Below, piece by piece: positions 60,743-64,000 of a DNA stretch of 64,000 nucleotides. The stretch lies in the IMG/VR virus record IMGVR_UViG_3300006802_000099, positions 1-64,000 of that record. The stretch is one strand, 5' to 3'. The notes below the pieces were generated by a model. It was not told the DNA's origin, did not search any database, and saw nothing but the letters and a program-made list of their open reading frames with translations. Origin of the DNA: a virus. The position numbers and the translations under genes are program-made. Numbering within the stretch: position 1 is the first letter of the stretch; the number at the start of each line of letters is the position of its first letter.

Positions 60743-62010
60743 AAGTATAATTCTTTAAATTGAGGAATAGCTTCAAAAATATTTTCATTTCTTAATTCAT
60801 CATAAGTTGCATTTAGTTTAAAAAATTCTTGGACTCCACCTTTATTGGATTTTACATGATCCAATGCTCCTATAATAGGTAATAATTTATCTATATAAGG
60901 ATGAGATTCAGGAAATTTAGTCCTCATATCATGATGGTGTTGTCTCCACATTTGCTGTACGTTCTTTGCTATATGTAGAGGTAAAATATCTATAGATTGA
61001 TACCAAGGATAAGTTAGAATATTCAATCTCATACTATTTTCTGAAAAATCTATTATTTCATTTTTAATTAACCATTCATGTAATTTTGGGAAATCAAAAA
61101 TGTTGTATAAAGATATAGTAGGTGTTATACCAAATTTAACATGGGGGACTTCTTTTTTTAATTCGTTAATGTTTTTAACAATTTGCTCCCAATTTGCACC
61201 ATGTCGAAGAAATTGTATGACATCTCCCATTGCATCTAAACTGGCCCATATTTGAACGTTTTTAAATTTTTTCCAATAATCTATAGCATTTTTATCTTTA
61301 TATCTTAAGGTCAAAAAATTTGTCGTATATGTTAATTCCACATCTGTGTGATGATTTTCCAACCAATAATCTAAAATATCATAATGCTCTTTGGTTATCA
61401 AAGATTCTCCGCCAGCAAAATATACCTCTTCCACATCAAGAAGATAAGGCTCCAATTTATTTAAAAGATTATTTTTTTCATTATTAGAAACTACAATTTT
61501 TTTCATGTTAAAAAAAGTTTCTAAGTTTTCTTTTCCTTTATCTCCGTACATTTGGACATATTCTTCAGCCCAACGACTACTGCAGGCTGGACCACAAGTA
61601 CGACATTTCATATTACAAAGATTACTAAACCTTATATCTAGGTATTTCATCTTAAAATCTGTAATTTCACCATCATCTTTTGTATTTTCTACCAAAGTTT
61701 TAGAGCTTTGTAATCTTCTTGTATTATTAGATTGTCTCAACGACCATAAACCATATCCTTCCAATTCATAACATCTTTTACATTCTTCTACATACTCATC
61801 TTTTAACATACTAACACGTATTTCTTTATATCTTTCTGAATTCATCATATCCAGGACGGTTTTTTTATCCGTAGAAGAAACCGGTTTATTTGAATCAGCC
61901 ACACAACACGGCATTATTCTTTTGTCCGGCCAGGCATGAAAATGAATCCAAGGCAAAACACAAAAATGCTTAGTTTGTTCTGGGTTACTCAATATCGGCA
62001 AGGTTTTCAT
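60724..62010 (-). CDS. Twitch-domain radical-SAM protein, paralogue 1 (428 aa)
   Basis: Starts with a cysteine-rich auxiliary cluster, HFCVLPWIHFHAWPDKRIMP then CCVADSN, and ECKRCYELE. The radical-SAM core follows: LDIRFSNLCNMKCRTCGPAC with C-x3-C-x2-C, then EVYFAGGESLITKEHYDILD. It ends ELRNENIFEAIPQFKELYLW. The layout (N-terminal auxiliary cysteines before the core) is shared with the next two genes, a tandem triplication. The target is unknown; family members are mostly maturases of peptides or small molecules. Confidence 0.85.
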   Translation of the reverse strand: MKTLPILSNPEQTKHFCVLPWIHFHAWPDKRIMPCCVADSNKPVSSTDKKTVLDMMNSERYKEIRVSMLKDEYVEECKRCYELEGYGLWSLRQSNNTRRLQSSKTLVENTKDDGEITDFKMKYLDIRFSNLCNMKCRTCGPACSSRWAEEYVQMYGDKGKENLETFFNMKKIVVSNNEKNNLLNKLEPYLLDVEEVYFAGGESLITKEHYDILDYWLENHHTDVELTYTTNFLTLRYKDKNAIDYWKKFKNVQIWASLDAMGDVIQFLRHGANWEQIVKNINELKKEVPHVKFGITPTISLYNIFDFPKLHEWLIKNEIIDFSENSMRLNILTYPWYQSIDILPLHIAKNVQQMWRQHHHDMRTKFPESHPYIDKLLPIIGALDHVKSNKGGVQEFFKLNATYDELRNENIFEAIPQFKELYLWSNQE

Positions 62011-63241
62011 ACCATTCTCTCAATTCGGGGAAAGACTCACAAAAATTTTCGTTTCTTATACTATCAAAATGCTGAGTTAAATTTTTAAATTTCTTTTGCC
62101 ATTCTATATTTGGTTCAGTATCTTCCTGAATAAAATGGTATATGTCGGTCAAATTACTTTTGATTGGACCATCTTCATGTGTATTTAACCAATTTAGAAT
62201 TTTATTTTTTGCTTCAGTTTTTAATTCTGTTGTTAGAACATTGTTCAAATTATAATGATCTGGATTAATTAATTTATAAAAAGAGCAAGTAGTTGTTTTC
62301 CAATCTATCAACCCTTCCTGATGTAAATGATCTAAAAAATCTGTTATTGTTAATATATTAAAAACACCAACTACACAATTGAATGAAATAGAAACTGAAG
62401 GACATTTTTTTTGAACTATTTTCAAATTTTCTAAAATTTTATTCCATTCGGTACCATGTCTCATGTATTCTGCTCTAGACCCAAAACTATCTAAACTACC
62501 ATACACTTCGACCTTTTTAAACTCATTCCATAAATCGGTGACATTTTTATTTTTAAATTCTAATCTACTGCAATTTGTATTATATCTTAATATAACATCC
62601 GTGCTGTTATTGTCAATAAGATATTCCAATATTTGATAATGTTCGGGGGTAATTAATGGTTCTCCACCAGCAAAATATAACATTTCCAAATCACCTAAAT
62701 GAGGCTCAAATTGTTTCAGCAAGTTGGGATCCCCATTTGAGGCATGCATTAATCCATTTACTTCTCCGTATCCTTGTTTGAAAGATTCAGCAGCCCAGGT
62801 AGAAGAAAACATATCACCACAAGTTCTGCACTTAAAATTACATAGGTTACTAAACCTAACATCAAAATATTTCAAATGCATCCCAGGAAGATATCCATCT
62901 TCTAAAGTTTCTTTGGTTAAATCAAAATGTTGCCCAAATTCATTGTTTGCAAAATTTCTAAATGAAAATCCACCTGAACCAGTAGATTCATGTCTATAAC
63001 AATTTGCACACCCTTCTACAATTTCACCAGCAAGTAATTTTTTGCGAACTTCTTTTAATTCTGGGCTGTTCCAAAGTTCTTCAATAGAAGATTCTCTTAC
63101 ATTTCCTATCGGATTTTCGTAACGAGTGGTACAACATGGATATGCAGCTCCATCGGTATTTACATATAGATGTATCCATGGAAACATACAAAATGTTTTG
63201 TTAGTTTCTAATAACTTATCAAGTTCTGGATGTTTACTCAT
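61985..63241 (-). CDS. Twitch-domain radical-SAM protein, paralogue 2 (418 aa)
   Basis: TFCMFPWIHLYVNTDGAAYP then CCTTRY, and EGCANCYRHE, precede YFDVRFSNLCNFKCRTCGDM (C-x3-C-x2-C) and EMLYFAGGEPLITPEHYQIL. It ends SIRNENFCESFPELREWYEN. Strong overall resemblance to paralogue 1 (same block order and spacing) indicates duplication. It overlaps paralogue 1 by 26 bases and the third copy by four. Confidence 0.87.
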   Translation of the reverse strand: MSKHPELDKLLETNKTFCMFPWIHLYVNTDGAAYPCCTTRYENPIGNVRESSIEELWNSPELKEVRKKLLAGEIVEGCANCYRHESTGSGGFSFRNFANNEFGQHFDLTKETLEDGYLPGMHLKYFDVRFSNLCNFKCRTCGDMFSSTWAAESFKQGYGEVNGLMHASNGDPNLLKQFEPHLGDLEMLYFAGGEPLITPEHYQILEYLIDNNSTDVILRYNTNCSRLEFKNKNVTDLWNEFKKVEVYGSLDSFGSRAEYMRHGTEWNKILENLKIVQKKCPSVSISFNCVVGVFNILTITDFLDHLHQEGLIDWKTTTCSFYKLINPDHYNLNNVLTTELKTEAKNKILNWLNTHEDGPIKSNLTDIYHFIQEDTEPNIEWQKKFKNLTQHFDSIRNENFCESFPELREWYENLADIE

Positions 63242-64000
63242 AGTTTTTTGCCTGCAAGATAGAAATCCTTGTATTCTGGGAATGTTTCCAAGAAGTTTGT
63301 TCCTCTTCTCTTATCATATTCGGTAAACCATTGATAAAAATCCTTATGACCCATTTCTTGTCTTGCGGGATCATAATGGGTTGCTTCCATGTATTTCAAA
63401 ACACGCTTGAATCTTTCCAACTCAAGTTCAGAAAATTTTGTTACATCATTTTCATCTGTGTTTTGCTTCATGAAGTCATAATGCTTGTACATATATGGCA
63501 TGAAAACATCTTTAGGTAGAATATTCATATCATACTGTATAGGTTCTTTGAGATATGGTGTATCAAAGCGTATCTTTCTTTCCAATGGTCTTATTTCGTC
63601 ATCAGGAATGACATCATTGTATTTAATACGCCACTCTAATATTTTCTTTAACAATTTGTCAAAATTTGCAATGCTTAATGCGTTAAAAGTAATCATGAAA
63701 GTAACATGGCTCTTGGTCATGTTCACATAAGTATCTAAATTATTTTCCCAAGTTTGTAAATTCAATCCTGTTCTTAGATATTCTGCCTGTGGACCCCATG
63801 TATCAACACTACTAAACAATTTAAATTTTTTAATACATTTATTGTCCAATAGTTCAGTAACGTGGTTTGAAAGACGAACAACCCATTCGTTTTTTCCACC
63901 CAAATTACTATTGATGTTTAATTCTAAATTGGGTTGTGGATCTTCTTTCAAAGATTCTAACAATCTCCAAGTACTTTTATGCATCAAAGGTTCTCCGCCA
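63238..64000 (-). CDS. Twitch-domain radical-SAM protein, paralogue 3, 5' end beyond the window
   Basis: Only the C-terminal part is visible; the frame is open through base 64000, where it reads GGEPLMHKS, the SAM-binding GGEP motif. The end, RRGTNFLETFPEYKDFYLAG, matches the shared 'R-x-x-N-F-x-E-x-F-P-E' end of paralogues 1 and 2. The iron-sulfur cysteines lie outside the window. An internal ATG near 63987 is not the start. Confidence 0.8.
   Translation of the reverse strand, partial: GGEPLMHKSTWRLLESLKEDPQPNLELNINSNLGGKNEWVVRLSNHVTELLDNKCIKKFKLFSSVDTWGPQAEYLRTGLNLQTWENNLDTYVNMTKSHVTFMITFNALSIANFDKLLKKILEWRIKYNDVIPDDEIRPLERKIRFDTPYLKEPIQYDMNILPKDVFMPYMYKHYDFMKQNTDENDVTKFSELELERFKRVLKYMEATHYDPARQEMGHKDFYQWFTEYDKRRGTNFLETFPEYKDFYLAGKKL

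Noticed and set aside
1-64000. tRNA genes, CRISPR arrays, integrase or insertion sequences
   Set aside because: Gaps between genes are all short, and none shows a cloverleaf, spaced repeats or transposase frame that I could recognise.

Overview
The window looks like part of the genome of a lytic, AT-rich, T4-like marine myovirus. The evidence is a near-complete T4-type baseplate gene set (homologues of gp48, gp53, gp27, gp5, gp25, gp6, gp7, gp8, gp54 and gp26), a gp4 head-completion protein, the T4 replication and late-transcription set gp32, gp59, gp33 and DNA ligase, and late promoters close to TATAAATA. The very long DUF4815-type virion proteins, PhoH, the small FmdB-like protein and a RecB-like exonuclease are typical of the cyanophage and pelagiphage branch of T4-like phages. 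The host cannot be read from the sequence; a marine Gram-negative bacterium with an AT-rich genome is an inference. There is no integrase, repressor or bacterial chromosome flank.

Layout. (1) 1-33928, minus strand: a long virion operon read from right to left. It starts with gp48, gp53, gp27, gp5, gp25, gp6, a gp7-like protein and gp8, continues through two giant structural proteins (1501 and 765 aa), and ends in a fibre block with two S74-chaperone fibres, several short Mtd-like or fibre-tip proteins, a glycosyltransferase and its partner. A gp13-like neck protein is cut by the left edge. This order follows T4 genes 6-7-8-(fibres)-13. (2) 33971-38089, plus strand: gp4, a conserved unknown, gp54, gp26 with a probable -1 frameshift extension, and a tape-measure-like protein. 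The block ends in a strong bidirectional terminator. (3) 38128-43800, minus strand: replication and late-transcription genes (ligase, FmdB-like, phoH, exonuclease, a SleB-type wall hydrolase, gp33, gp59, a 59-aa acidic protein, gp32). Several have their own host-type TTGACA-N16/17-TATATT promoter. (4) 43865-64000, minus strand: about 20 kb of tightly packed, AT-rich accessory genes with no internal gap. They encode five radical-SAM proteins, four SGNH hydrolases, five proteins with six copies of a shared glycosyltransferase-like 'TEK' domain, a nucleotide-sugar dehydrogenase, an amidinotransferase and a NodU-type carbamoyltransferase.

How it fits together. Host RNA polymerase probably reads the TTGACA/TATATT promoters early. 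gp33, with a gp55-type factor outside the window, would then switch transcription to the ATAAATA promoters that drive the virion operons. gp32, gp59 and ligase serve replication. Region 4 resembles a polysaccharide or small-molecule decoration pathway (activated uronic acid, glycosyl transfer, O-acyl editing, carbamoylation, amidination). It could remodel the host surface or decorate phage components, and it is the least explained part of the window. All functions are from reading protein motifs by eye; no database search was run.
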